64,000 nt of DNA from positions 5,142,317 through 5,206,316 of the forward strand of contig RPFO01000213.1 of assembly GCA_009746045.1 (NCBI GenBank), given 5' to 3'. A program made the position numbers and the translations under genes. This document shows positions 11,370-23,052 of this stretch, piece after piece (positions within the stretch are counted from its first letter, which is position 1; each line of letters begins with the position of its first letter). The notes under the pieces were generated by a model. The model was not told the DNA's origin, did not search any database, and was given only the letters and a program-made list of their open reading frames with translations. The DNA is from Mesostigma viride (taxonomy: Eukaryota; Streptophyta; Mesostigmatophyceae; Mesostigmatales; Mesostigmataceae).

Positions 11370-13350
11370 GTCGCAGTATTGTATTCCGTATTCTATGCAT
11401 ATCCGCTTCACCCCGAGACGGCCGCCCGCCTCGGGGTCGCCGGACCCCCGCCGCCGCCAGCGCCCCCCTCCTCGGCCGCGGACTACCAAGTCCCCGCCTT
11501 GCAGGAGGGCTGCCTTGCCACTGACGACGTCGTCCCGGCCCCCTTCACTTTGAAGGAATCGGACGGCGCCCTTGCTCGCCTGCGGTACGATGCGGCGGTC
11601 GGTGCCGACCACCTTTCTGCTGAGCTGCTGAAGACCCCTGATCCGGCGGTTAGGGATCTTCTGCTGGCGTTCTGCAACCGTGTCCTGCTCTCTGACGAGC
11701 CTTCGCCTGCTGAGTGGCAGACGGCCATCCGCGTCATGCTGTACAAGAAGGGCTCTGCTGCTGACCCCGGCAACTACCGGGGTGTCTGCCTCCAGAGCTA
11801 GCGCCGCGCTGAAGGTCTTCATGCGCATGATGCTGCACAGGCTCCGCGCCGCGCTGGACCCACACCTGGGTGAGTCTCAGATGGGTTTCCGTCGTGGTCG
11901 TAACACTGTCATGGCTGTGTTTGTCGCGCGCCGGTTGATGGAGGAGGTGCGTCGCCTTCCCCCTGACAGTTTGCCGCTGGTCTTCATTTTTGTTGACTAT
12001 ATCAAGGCCTTTGACACGGTCGACCTCTGGGAGGCTCTTTGGGCCATCCTAGCTCTGGATCGGGTACCACCTGCGTTTATTGCTGCCATTCGCCGACTGT
12101 ATGAGGGCTCACAGGCAGTAGTGCGGACTGCGGAAGGCACCACTCCACCATTCCCCCTTCACCATGGGGTGTGGCAAGGTTGTGTCCTGTCCCCATACCT
12201 GTTCATTATTGTCGTGGATCACGTCATGCGCCGGGCACGTGCACGCTTTACTGCTCTTAAGGGGTTCGAGCCAGGCTTCAATGGACATCCTTAACGTGAA
12301 AGAGCACGGCGGGGTTAGACCTGGTTACCGCCTTGCCGACCTGATTTATGCGGATGACACCACCCTCATCGAGAGCCCCGAGCACATTCAGACCTGGCTG
12401 GACTGTCTGGGCCTGGAGGCGCGGGCGGTGGGGTTGGAGATTAGTGTCAAAACTGAGGCGATGGTGATTGGGGCCTCCAGTACACCACCCCTGCCGCGCC
12501 TGCTCGACGGGACGGAGGTCCCGTTCCGCGACCGCTTCAAGCTGTTGGGGAGTTGGCTTCCTGACACTGCCGACGATGTGGACACCCGCATCGGCCTTGC
12601 CTGGGCCAAGCTCCGTTCGCTCAAAACCTACTGGCGCTCGAAGGGCCTGGGCGAGCACCGCAAGCGCATGCTCTTCAAGGTCCTCGTCCTCACGGTGCTC
12701 ACGTATGGCGCCGAGGCGTGGACCATCCGGCCACCCAAACTGGCAGCTAGGCTAGACGGCACGGTTTACAGGATGCTCCGACAGGTCCGTAGGGTTTTCC
12801 GAGCGTCCGTCATCAGAATTCATCTTTGTATCATGGCATGCCTCGTATTTCGGACGAGATTAGGCAGCGTAGGATAGCATTTGTAGGACACCTTGCTCGC
12901 ACCAGCCAGGTCGACACCGCCCTTGGCCTGGCCGGCCCCCAGCGGCTTGGCCAGCCAGGGGGACACATTCTGACCTGGCCTGGCCCCGAGGGCATTCCCA
13001 AAAGGGTAGGGAAACCTGTCACGACCTACATCCTGATGTTGCTGGACGACCTAGTGGTCCCAGCCCAGTTTGAGCACCGCATCCACTCTCTCTTCCGTCT
13101 TTGGACTGCCATGCAGGACAAGACGCGGTGGAAGAAGATTGTCAAGGCGCACACGGCCGATCCTGTGGGCAAGCCCCCTCCCCCCAAGCGGAGGCGGCGT
13201 TTTGATGAGTAGTGTAGTTAGGATTTTCTAGATAGCTTAGAGTTAGGATAGTTCGATCACGCGGCTTCCTCCACCCCATCCATCATGGAATATGTACTAC
13301 ATGATCTCCCCACGGAGGCATGTTATAATTTAATTTAATTTGATTTTTAA
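11370..13350 (+). mobile_element. LINE-A, 5'-truncated copy
   Basis: Reverse-transcriptase half of a non-LTR retrotransposon plus 3' UTR (13213-13350) ending in an AT-rich tail of TAATT-like units. The endonuclease half is missing. This is the cleanest LINE-A reference in the window and serves as the comparison for the minus-strand copy at 14715-24730. Confidence 0.9.
11379..13212 (+). pseudogene. LINE-A reverse transcriptase (ORF2), broken
   Basis: The reading moves through four frames (11379-11801, to 12294, 12300-12877, 12826-13212), so it cannot make a full protein. Motifs are in order: fingers region with NYRGVCLQS, GESQMGFRRGRNT, motif A FVDYIKAFDTV, motif B GVWQGCVLSPYLF, catalytic YADD in LIYADDTT, the AVGLEISVKTEAM thumb region, and a C-terminus ending in a Pro/Lys/Arg-rich tail with RRRRFDE. 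Frameshifts fall near 11800, 12295 and 12830. The family is endonuclease-plus-RT LINEs, closely related to LINE-B. It has no host function. Confidence 0.9.
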
Positions 13351-13735
13351 TTCTATGCATGGTTCTTAGCCCAAAACTCACGTCTCGCGATTTACATTCT
13401 GACCCCCTGGTGTGGCATATAGCCTAGGGAAGCTGCGCCTAGCTGACTGAACATGCAACATCGGGCATGACAATAAATAGTTACAATTGATGATAATTGG
13501 GAGAACACCAGTCGGTTCAAGCATTTAATTACGGATACTAAGGTGGCATAACGATATACTGGCGCTGGTTGTCTCCTTCTTGATATACGGGCATGCCAAG
13601 CTGCAACCCTTGGTATGTGCCAGGGTCATGGTCAGTACACACCAATGTCGGGGCCCCTTCGAAATGGTTGTCGATCGGTTGGTTTTCTTGGAAATATATT
13701 GTCATTGACAGGAGACCCATATCCGTCAAGGAGAC
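13351..13735. other. No gene; short element R piece
   Basis: No coding signal. At 13560-13585 the minus strand carries AAGGAGACAACCAGCGCC, a short match to element R. Confidence 0.4.
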
Positions 13736-14240
13736 TCGTGAGCTCCAACTAGAGCTAGGTCCTCCGCCTTCCCCGCTTGCGGGGCACTGCATGCAAGGCT
13801 GGACCGCCCGCGCTGCTCCTCACCTTTGAATACACGGCGGACATGTTGCTGTTTCTCAAGTGCCGATAGTGGCTTTTTGTGGGGACCTCCTACGTACACG
13901 TTGGAGGACGACTTGACCCCGGCGCAGCAACAACGGGTCAACGGCGACGGGAGCCATGGCCGACTTATACCTCCAGCTCGGACCGGCAGGCTGCAGGGAA
14001 GAAGCCGGTTTACTGGTGGGGGGCGGCCATATCCGATCTGCGTCGACCAGATGGCGATTATATTCCCCTCTAGTGACTTTATGGTTGGGGCATATGGTGC
14101 AGATCGACGATATTTGAAACTTTCATGTATTTAAATTAATTTCTAATGAGATTAGCAGAGTACTCTGTGGCATGCCCATGCGCATGACACACAAGTACTT
14201 TGTCGCACGCAAGTACTTACTTATACTTACTTCCTTATGT
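13736..14240 (+). mobile_element. ORF1 remnant fused to LINE-B 3' end
   Basis: Frames near 13820-14040 retain the ORF1 C-terminal signature (YTLEDDLTPAQQQR, then REPWPTY and KPVYWWGAAI) seen in elements X and S. This runs straight into DGDYIPL-stop, which matches the last codons of LINE-B ORF2 (DEDYIPI-stop at 20715), and then into the LINE-B 3' UTR with its ACTT tail (14096-14240). It looks like an internal deletion joining ORF1 to the end of ORF2. Confidence 0.65.
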
Positions 14241-14579
14241 CGACCACAAGCCGAGCCCCGCTGCCGCAGGCAACCCCCGCCCCAGCAAACCCCGCCTATA
14301 GGGGAAGATATAGAAGTAGTGTAGCATAGTCATGCAGACTTGGCTACAACGTGGCCCACGCCCATGTGTATGTCTGCCTATGATGATGGGAGCGGGAGTC
14401 CCACCAGACGATGTAATAATAAGCGTTTAAGTAATCAGATAGCCATGCATGCTGTGCCGGCCCATGCAGAGAGCCACTCTCTGCTGAGTGAGAGGCTGCA
14501 TGGGCCCTAGCCCGGCTGATTAATTTCTTCGTTAGCCATGATGACCATATCTTCGACCCCATGCCAGGCCTCTTTTGGT
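14241..14579. other. No recognised feature
   Basis: No gene or repeat family recognised. Confidence 0.35.
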
Positions 14580-14714
14580 ATGATATACATCATGGTGCAG
14601 CGGCAGGTGCACGTACCTTCTGCACCCAGGGTATAGGTGGCAGTTTACATTCCCCCACCTACAGGTAGTAGCCCAGAAGTATTTTAAAAAACATATGCCC
14701 CCTCTCAGGGATAT
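14580..14714 (+). mobile_element. Element X 3' end fragment
   Basis: Contains the X 3'-terminal block (TTACATTCCCCCACCT, then CATATGCCCCCTCTCA) seen in reverse at 45700-45790 and 27360-27475. Confidence 0.6.
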
Positions 14715-16760
14715 TAAAGTTTTTAAAATTAAATTACAACATGACTCCGTTGCACCAGGAAGATCATGTACATATAGCACGTATTCCATAGTTGCTGATG
14801 GGTGGGGGTGAGCGAAGCCGAAAAAACTAACTATGCTATAATTCTAAACTAATAATCTATAAGCTACAAAAATCCTAGCTACTCCACTCAGCAAAGCGTC
14901 CCTTCCTCCTGGGGGGGGGGGGGGCTTGCCTACAGCCAGTACGGCCGCAGCTAGGCGTGTGGGCCTGGACAATTTAGTCTGCATCACCACCTCTTCTTGT
15001 CCTGCAATCTGCATAGCAGTCCAAGCAAGAGAGAGGGAGGATATGCGGTGCTGGGCTGGGACCACTACTATAGGTCGGCCAGAAATTCTGATAGATGTAA
15101 AGTTCGTGGCAAGTCTATATACCCGCCGTGCGGGGCGGCTTGTCCTTGCATGGGGCCACCGGCCATGGGCCAGGTTAGGATATATGCCGCCCAGCTGGCT
15201 GCATGGTCAAGCCGCTGGGGGCCGACCAGAGTCACCAGACCAAGGGCGGTGTCTACCTGACTGGTTCGAGGCTTCGAGCAAGATGTCCTACAAATGCTAT
15301 ATCCTATACGCTGCCTAATCTCATCCGAAATACGAGGCATACCCTTAATTATACAGAGACTCTATAGCGATCTATGCGTTGAGATTACTTGAGAACCCGA
15401 CATTCAGGACCTGTCGGAGCATCCTAGTATACTGTTCAGCCGCCGGGTGACCATCTAATTGTCCGTGAGCGTCCATGCCTTGCATGGCGCCGTATGTGAG
15501 CACCGTGACTGAGGACCAGGACCTTGTTGAAGAGCACGCGCTTGCGGTCCTCGCCAAGCAAAGTCCTTCGAGTGCCAGTCTAGGTGTTGAGCGAGCGGAG
15601 CCCGTGATCCCGGGCAGGCCAGGCCGATCATTTCGGGTGTCCAGATCGTCGGCGGTGTCAGCTAGGGAGCATGCTCCCCAGCAATTTGAATTAAGCGATC
15701 ACAGAACGGTACAGGTCTCAGTCCCGCGTCTAGCAGCCGCAGGAGCGGCAGGCGACTGGTAGCACCAATCGTGAACCATCGCCTCAGTTTTGACGCTAGT
15801 AATCTCTGGACCACCCCACCGACCGCGCTTCCAATCGACAGGCCATGCAACCAGGTCTGAATGTGCTCATGACTGACGCCTCGATGAAGGGGTGGTGGCA
15901 TCCGCATAAATCAGGTCGGACAGGCGGTAAACCGACAGGGCCACCGCTGCCCTTGCTGCGATCGTTAATTAATTAAGGATGTCCATGCCAGGCTCGAACC
16001 CCTGAAGAGCAGTAATCTGCGCACGTGCATGCCTGGCGCATGACGTGGTCCACGACAATACATAAACAGATATGGGGGACAAGACACCACCTTGCATGCC
16101 ACACCCCGTTGTGAACTTGGTGCATCATTGGGGTGGTGCCTTCTGCAGTTCGGTTCGCACTATACTGCCTGTGAACCCGGTCATACAGCCAGCCAATGGC
16201 ATGCAGCTATAAATGCTGACCAGTGGCACGTGACCCAGAGCTAGGATGGCCCAAGGAGCCAGTTCCAGAGGACCGTGTCAAAAGACTTGCATGATCGTGT
16301 AGTCAACAAAAATGAAGACCAGCGGAAGACCATCAAATTAATTACTTAAACTCGTGCTCCCGTTGGGGAGTCACGGGACACCTGTAATAATTGTGCACAT
16401 CAGGAAGAAATTAAGGGCAGTCAGACCCCCTTTCTCCTTCATGCCAGAGCCCAGAGGCATGCCACAGCAGCAATCGGACACGATATAGACGATCCGGCAA
16501 GTTCTGTGGGTCAGGGCAGATGCGACGCACCTCCTCCACCATGCAGCCGGCGCGGCCGGCCCGGCGCGCGACAAACACAGCCATGACAGTGTTATGGCCA
16601 CTACGGAAGGCCATCTGAGACTCACCCAGGTGTACGTGGGTCCAGCGCAGAGCGAAGCCTGTGCATGCAGCATCATGCACATGAGAACTTCAGCGCGGCG
16701 CTTTGGAGGCAGACACCCCGGGCGATTGATAGACTGTGACCGGGGTCAGCAGCAGAACCC
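14715..16760 (-). mobile_element. LINE-A, 3' part of a copy split by insertion
   Basis: Minus-strand LINE-A running from the codons just after the RT fingers (16760, continuing the reading that stops at 24033) through motif A and motif B regions to the C-terminus (about 15340-14880) and a 3' UTR and AT tail ending near 14715. It is heavily decayed: many stops, plus short 2-10 bp insertions relative to 11370-13212, often making ATGCAT, GCATGC or TTAATTAA. Its 5' part lies at 24033-24730. Confidence 0.85.
16340..16512 (-). mobile_element. Element S 3' end inserted in LINE-A
   Basis: Carries the S 3'-terminal block on the minus strand: GGCATGAAGGAGAAAGGGGG, GTGACTCCCCAACGGGAGCA, then a TTAAGTAATTAATT tail at 16340-16352. 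It interrupts the LINE-A coding sequence just upstream of motif A. It is 5'-truncated. Confidence 0.75.
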
Positions 16761-16777
16761 TTAACCCTTAAATGGTA

Positions 16778-17040
16778 TCCAACTCACTGTTATAAATATC
16801 AGTCAGTTAACAACTTGGCATCATAATGCCCACAAACCAACCTATAATAACAATTTTACTATCCATATTGGGACCAAAGCACACACATATACTGATGGTC
16901 CTCCTTGGGGGTCACGTCATTGGTCATATTGCAATGTCCTATGGGTGCTAAATATAGCACCCCCTGGCAGGGGGTGCCCAGGGTGCAAAAAGTTAATTAC
17001 ACACATATAATGTAATATTGGATGTCAAATCTTATTTGCT
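16778..17040. other. Left interior of the piggyBac-like element
   Basis: Subterminal hairpin at 16780-16812 (AACTCACTG ... CAGTCAGTT around TATAAATA), then low-GC sequence with no gene before the LINE-B insertion. Confidence 0.45.
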
Positions 17041-20000
17041 GGTCCTGGATTCGACAAGGCAGTGAGAAAAGAAGCTAGTAAGGGCTCCTGAACACTGACA
17101 TCATGGGTTGTCCCAGGGACTGGCCGAGCGTGTCTTGGATAGTCCAATCTCACGGACGACGCAACAGAGTCAAAGCCGCGACCTTCATCGCCAACTTCGC
17201 AACAAGGAGCGCCTGCTGGCTTTCGCAACCCGGCACTCCCAACGGTATGCTGCATTCTTTGACCCCAAGACCAGGCGAGCAAGTCGCGCCGCCCGCCTGG
17301 AGGGTGCCCTATGCGCGTTGAAAAGTACTATGTTATCTCACGCCGCACACACGTCCCCGCCAGCCTCCCCCCAACCCCCTGCCGACACCGCGGGTCCCCG
17401 GCGCCCCCTGCTGGGCCAACGCCGGCACCACTCGCTGCGCATCGCAACCTACAATGTCCGCACCCTGCCCGGGGGAGATGCCCCCCCGCGGGCCAACGAG
17501 CTTGTCCACTACTGCCGCCTATATGGCATTGATGTGCTTGGGGTCCAAGAGCACCGACGCTCCTTTGAGGGCCCCGTTCAGCGTGTCACCCTCGCACTAC
17601 AATGGCAACTGCTGTGCGGCCCGGCGCATGCACCGGGTCAGGGAGGAGTGGGCCTGCTGTGCTCCCCCACCGCTGCCGCCCAGCTCGTGGACCACAAACT
17701 TTGCTCGAATCGGATCCTTCAGTGCACTTTCCGCTCCCTTGAAGGACGGACCCCCATTATGCTCTCGGTAATTGTCGGATATGCCCCACATGCTGGGCAC
17801 CCGGCCGAGGACCGCGCAGCGTTCTTCAACCAGTTGCTCGACATAGAGAAACAGATCCCACGTCAATACATCGTTGCCATCTTGGTGGATGCCAACGCGA
17901 CCCTGCCCGTGGGCCGCGGGGGCTGCATGTATGCGCCGCGCCTAACCGATAGCAATGCCAACACCCCCCTACTTGAGCAACTGCTCACTGAGGGGGACTT
18001 GACTGCTGCCAATACGCTTTTGCTAAACCGCCTGATGCACTAGTGACCTTTGTGGGCCCCATGCGCAGGGCGGCTGGCTCGATGCTCCCTCGGCGGCGAT
18101 GTGTATGCTTGGACTACATACTTGTGCGCAAGTGCTGGCGCTCTTCCGTCATCGATGCCCGTACGCTGACCACCCCCAGTGTCGCATCGGATCATCGCAT
18201 GGTCACCGCAACCTTGCGCCTACGTCTTCAGGCCCCTGCGCGCCGCCGCCCCCGGCCCCGCCCTGACTGGACCTGCTTACGCCCCGTCCGTGGGCGCAGG
18301 GAGAAGTGGTCAGCGGATGAGATACGCCGCGATGCAATCAGGTCTGCCTTCGTGGACGCGCAACCTTTGATGTACCTGGACGCAGATCGCGGTGTAGATC
18401 TCACGCCACCCTACGAACTGTTCATGCGATCGGTGGAGCTTGGCTCTAAGCTTCTCCCCGAGCAACCCCGCGCCCGACCAGCCCCGCTCTACCTGCGCGA
18501 CGCCCGGGTGGTTGCCGCCCGGCTGGCGCTAGCGCAGGCCCGCCGCCGCGGGGAGGACCTGTACCCGTACCAGGAACGGCTTACTCAAGCATATACTGCC
18601 GCACATGCGGAGGAGGTGGAGACACTTGCCGCCGAAATCAATCGCCACACGGCCGCCAACCAGCACAAGGCGGCCTGGCGCTCTCTCGACCGTCTCACCG
18701 GACGCCGGGAAACGCAACGGGCTGACATCCCAGGCACCCCCAGTGAACGCCTTGAGATTTGGTTCAGCTCCCAGGCCAAACTATCAGGGGCCCCTGGCCC
18801 GCCCCCCCGCTTGACCCCGCTGCAGCTGCACGCCCTGCGGCCAGCCGAGGCGGCCCCATTGAGCCCCCGCAGGCGCCCACCAGCGAGACGGACTACCTGG
18901 TCCCACCGCTCTCCGGCCCCTGGTGGACGGCCCCCACGACGAGTGGACTCCCCAGGAATGGGCTGCTGCCATCTCCACCCTCCGCAATGATGCTGCCATG
19001 GGAGTGGACAATATTTCACCGGAGGTGGTTAAGATGCCTGAGCTTGAGCCTTTCCTCCGGGGTGTTTGCAACCGGATTCTACGAGATGGCCTCCCCCCGC
19101 CGACGTATTGGAAGACCGCTGTCCGGGTCATGCTCTACAAGGGCAAGGGGTCCGCCGCGGATACCGGCAACTACCGCGGCGTATGCCTCCAAAGCTGCGT
19201 GCTGAAAGTCTTCATGCGTCTCCTGCTGAACCGCATGCGCGCCAGCCTCGATCCCCACCTAGGTGAGTCCCAGATGGGCTTCCGTGTTGGTCGCAATTGT
19301 GTTATGGTCACTATTACCGCGCGCCGCCTGATCGAGGAAGTGGGCCGCCTGGCCCCCGGCCTCTTGCCATTGCTATTGATCTTCGTGGATTACACCAAGG
19401 CATTCGATACGGTTATATGGGACGCCCTGTGGGTGGTCCTTCACCTGTTCCGTGTCCCATCGTACATCGTTGAGATCATCCGCCAGTTCTATGAAGGGTC
19501 CCAAGCCCAGGTCCGTACCGCCGACGGCGTCACTCCGGCGTTCCCCTGCACACCGGGGTGTGGCAGGGCTGTGTGCTCTCCCCATATCTATTCATCATTA
19601 TGGTGGACTATATTATGCGGCGTGCACAAGCCCGCTTCGCCCGGGTGGAGGGGCGCCCGCCGGGGATCGAGGTCACGGAGTACGCCAGCTACGGCGGGGT
19701 TGACCCACCCTACCGCCTGAGCGATCTGATCTACGCTGATGACACGACACTCGTGGAAACCCCAGAGTCAGCCCAACTGTGGCTAGACAGCTTATCACTG
19801 GAAGCGCGGGCGGTGGGGCTTATGATCAGCAAGAAAACGGAGGTCATGGCCATCGGCTTCCCTGCTGGGATAGCCCCACCCACCCTCCTCTTGCTGGACG
19901 GCAGCCCCGTCCCCCCGGCGACTCGCTTCAAGCTCCTTGGCAGCTGGCTTCCCTCCACGGCCGACGACATCAACACCCGCATTGGCCAGGCCTGGGCGGC

Positions 20001-20863
20001 CCTCCGCCGCCTCGACAGGTTCTGGACCTGTCGCTACCTGAGTGAGCGACGCAAGCGCATTCTGTTCAAGGCCCTTGTCCTCAGCATCCTCCTTTATGGC
20101 TGCGAGGCGTGGACCCTGGACCAGGCGCTGAGCCAGCAGCTTGACGGCACCGTCACTCGAATGCTCCGTCATATCCTCGGCGTCCGCTACCAAGAACGCC
20201 GCACCCGGGCCGAGCTCTACTGCGAGCTCCCTCTTGTCACCCATACCATCCGACACCGCCGCCTCCTCTTTGCCGGCCATCTTGCCCGCACAGACCAGGT
20301 GAATACCGATGTGGGCCCTGCCGGGGGGCTTAAGACGGGCCAACCAGGTAGACACCTCCTCCTATGGCAGGGTCCCCTTGTCCCATCGCAACCCACTGGC
20401 AAACTTGCGCGCGCCGGGCACCGGCGCGGCGCGACCCGGACCTATGTGACACAACTGCTTGAAGATGCAGGGCTTCTGGGACTATCCGTACTCCGCGCCC
20501 GCATGATTGACAAGGAGAAATGGGCTGCCATCTGCGATAAGCACCTTCCCGAGGGGTATGCTCCTGTTTTCTCCCCACGGGCCCCGCGGCCCGTTGCTAG
20601 CCAGGGTAGAAGTCCGCAGGTGGAGGTTATTGGTCCTGAGGATAGCCGCTACACTACCGCCTCGTCTGCCATTACAGTAGAGGACAGCTCGGATGAGGAT
20701 TACATCCCCATCTAGTGCTTAATTAGTGCTTAATATTTGGGGGATGATGCAGACGATATTTGTTTAAACTTTTGTGTAATTATTTTTCTAATGAGATTAG
20801 CATAGTACTCCGTGGCATGCCTTTGCGCATGACACGCAAGTACTTACTTTACTTACTTACTCC
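17041..20863 (+). mobile_element. LINE-B, nearly full ORF2 with 3' UTR
   Basis: Non-LTR retrotransposon with apurinic-like endonuclease and reverse transcriptase plus a 145-bp 3' UTR ending in ACTTACTTAC. No ORF1 or convincing 5' UTR precedes it, so it is 5'-truncated near 17050-17100. It lies within the piggyBac-like element and is therefore younger than it, or was carried with it. Confidence 0.85.
17108..20715 (+). pseudogene. LINE-B ORF2: endonuclease plus reverse transcriptase
   Basis: Four consecutive frames: 17108-18043, 18043-18990, 18923-19720 and 19558-20715, so at least three single-base frameshifts. There is no ATG at the first frame. Endonuclease motifs: IATYNVRT, QEHRR, LDYILV and SDHRMV. 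RT motifs: NYRGVCLQS, GESQMGFRVGRN, motif A FVDYTKAFDTV, motif B MWQGCVLSPYLF, catalytic YADD in LIYADDTT, then the KRILFKALVLSILLYGCEAW connection region and a C-terminus ending DEDYIPI. The long final frame (385 aa) is open, which suggests recent insertion with few inactivating changes. Its role is target-primed reverse transcription of its own RNA. Confidence 0.93.
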
Positions 20864-20887
20864 CAGGGACCCAGCTGCGGCACTAAA

Positions 20888-20920
20888 AATAACTGCCCGC
20901 TATAAATAGCGGACAGTTTG
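20888..20920. repeat. Hairpin repeat copy 1
   Basis: Palindrome AACTGCCCGCTA / TAGCGGACAGTT around TAAA. Related hairpins lie at 22186-22216 and 23985-24020, all inside the piggyBac-like element. Confidence 0.75.
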
Positions 20921-22185
20921 GCTGGTGACGTTTGCTAGCATTACAAAGCTAAATTCTTATCCCCTAGCAACAAAAAACATCATGGATGATCAAGCATGCT
21001 AATTACATCCTGTCCAGGCTGCAGAACATCCATCATAGCATATAAATAAAGATAGGTAACCACGCCTATGCACAGTCACATTTGTACGTATCATAGCATG
21101 GTAAGGGCACACCCTTGAAACCACACAAGCCAAACACGATGCTCACTTTTTTCTTGTGCTGATGCTGTAATAAACAAGTGCAAGTAAGCCTAGCTCAATG
21201 ACAATGCTAGCTAGTGCTCCCTGTATGCTGGGCTTTATCATACTAGCTGCTAACTGGCTATGGGGTGTCCTCTACTAACAAAACCAAAAAGCTAACCAAA
21301 ACCTGGCTAAGATACCATCTTTCAAAAAAATGTAGGCAAGAAAACCCATCACAATACCATGCACAACATATTTAAGCATTACATCGATCGTTACTCTAGT
21401 ATATAGGATGAAGACGCAGCTAACCATGAGCACACGGATGATAAACTGGGCGAAATGGTTGTACACAGCCACCACGACAAACCATTACATAAAAGTAGTA
21501 GGGAGGGAGCTTTAACACCACGAAACCTTAATAATAAGTCCGGGATTACTTACCGAACGATAAAACCACTTTACCTCCTTCACGGCAGCGGCAGGGACTG
21601 CAAACTGCGCCAGGTCCAACTACCGCAAAAAAGGCTGTCTGACAGGTAGCAAGCTCGTGACAGAAACGATGCCCCGAGGCTTCCCTGACCCACAGCGCTG
21701 ATGAACTATGTGATATACATCATAAGAAAGTTAATCGTTGCGAAATATTCAATGATAAAACGGCAAATACCAAGTGCTAGCTTCATCGGCATCCCCGTGG
21801 TAGTGAACGCGTGTTGACGCAATAAAAACCAGCCCGAGATGATTGCGCGCCTCGTAATTAGAGGTTGCGCAACTAGGTCTATAGCATCCTTATGACGTAT
21901 AAAGTGTGCCTACAAATTTTGGAACGAATCCATGCATCGACGCTCCTGCGCCAGTCAGTTTTCTGCACCGCCATGGCGGCAAATCTGCATGGATGTCAAT
22001 ATTTTACATTCACGTTTTCGTCCCATTGAAAAGGGTACCCCCTGTACTTTGGTCAATAATTAGTCCCTGTGTACTTGTAGAATGTAGTGATGTTTAGGTA
22101 CGGGACGTAGTACACATCTAGCTGAAGACGCCTGGCTAAAAATATCATGGAAATACCTACTGGCATTCGCGTTATATGCTCCCAA
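20921..22185. other. Unclassified interior of the piggyBac-like element
   Basis: AT-rich, bounded by two hairpin repeats (20888 and 22186). No domain or gene recognised. The short open frames look random. Confidence 0.4.
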
Positions 22186-22216
22186 CCAACTGTCCGCTAT
22201 TTGTAGCGGGCAGTTG
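22186..22216. repeat. Hairpin repeat copy 2
   Basis: CCAACTGTCCGCTA and TAGCGGGCAGTTGG around TTTG. Followed at 22233-22250 by the exact 18-bp palindrome TGTCCTCAATTGAGGACA. Confidence 0.75.
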
Positions 22217-22232
22217 GTGCCCCAAACTCACA

Positions 22233-22250
22233 TGTCCTCAATTGAGGACA
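22233..22250. repeat. 18-bp perfect palindrome (left copy)
   Basis: TGTCCTCAATTGAGGACA, identical to 23945-23962. The hairpin-then-palindrome order here is mirrored at the right end, as expected for two inverted ends. Confidence 0.8.
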
Positions 22251-22452
22251 AAATCCTCCCAATAAGGACAGCACCTTCAGCAGCAGGTATTGGCGCGAAA
22301 CCTTGGTCCCAACGGTCATCTGACCCTTTTCCCGCGAAAATGGACTCGGTACCCGGCGCGGCGCGGTACTGGGGTCGACAGGACCCGTCCGTACCTGTAA
22401 ATTATGTGGTGGAGAAAAGTACCTATTTTGGTGGGAACGTTGCAATGCGTGC

Positions 22453-23052
22453 GTGTGTTCCCGCAAATTGCGGCTATGGGGTCGAGCCAGGTCCGAGGCT
22501 TGCCTGAACTATACAGGCGATCGTTTTGCCCCGGACCAAGACAGAGTTATAGATCGACATCTAGAGCTTCCGCTCAAGCTGTTTTTGGGGGGCAGTCGCT
22601 TTTTATTCTCTAAAAAATCCTTTGATGAACGGAATTTGTCTAGTTTGCAGAAAAACGGGAGGCGGCGTAGATTGCATGACAAGCCGGTATACTGCTCTGT
22701 GATGCGCGCTTTTTTCTTGACATTAGCAACGGATACCGTGAGGGTGGGTATTGTTACGCTTTCGGGTTCAAGGGCGAGTTCTGGGTACAAGTATTTTGGG
22801 CGGTTGGAAGCGTTAAATATACCCAGTTTTTATGTCGTCAGATCGTCGTTGCGCCTGGCGACGACGGCGGTGGGCGCGAGCCATAGATTTCATTTGCCGC
22901 AAGGCTGGGTGCTGCCCGCGCGTCCCCATGCTTTCTTTTATAATTTTCGAGCCTTTCCGCGCATCTGGCCGGCTGGGAGCACGTCGAGAAGCCGTCTCCG
23001 GACATCATCCGCATCCGTTTCTTCATATAAATTGCGACAACACATATCGTAG
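22453..23052 (+). CDS. Hypothetical ORF, doubtful
   Basis: A 199-codon open frame (first possible start GTG, no early ATG) lying between the two 18-bp palindromes. The product is basic (Arg/Lys-rich, with NGRRRRL near residue 70) and Ser-rich at the C-terminus. I recognise no domain and see no catalytic motif. It may be an exon or relic of a transposon gene, or simply an open frame by chance. Low confidence that it is expressed. Confidence 0.2.
   Translation: MCSRKLRLWGRARSEACLNYTGDRFAPDQDRVIDRHLELPLKLFLGGSRFLFSKKSFDERNLSSLQKNGRRRRLHDKPVYCSVMRAFFLTLATDTVRVGIVTLSGSRASSGYKYFGRLEALNIPSFYVVRSSLRLATTAVGASHRFHLPQGWVLPARPHAFFYNFRAFPRIWPAGSTSRSRLRTSSASVSSYKLRQHIS

Noticed and set aside
10860-11828. 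322-codon minus-strand frame
   Set aside because: A composite: antisense of the plus-strand LINE-A, a short inverted LINE-A piece and unrelated sequence; not one gene.
21275-21475. Hydrophobic 66-codon minus-strand frame resembling a membrane peptide
   Set aside because: AT-rich chance frame with no start context, family or splice partners.
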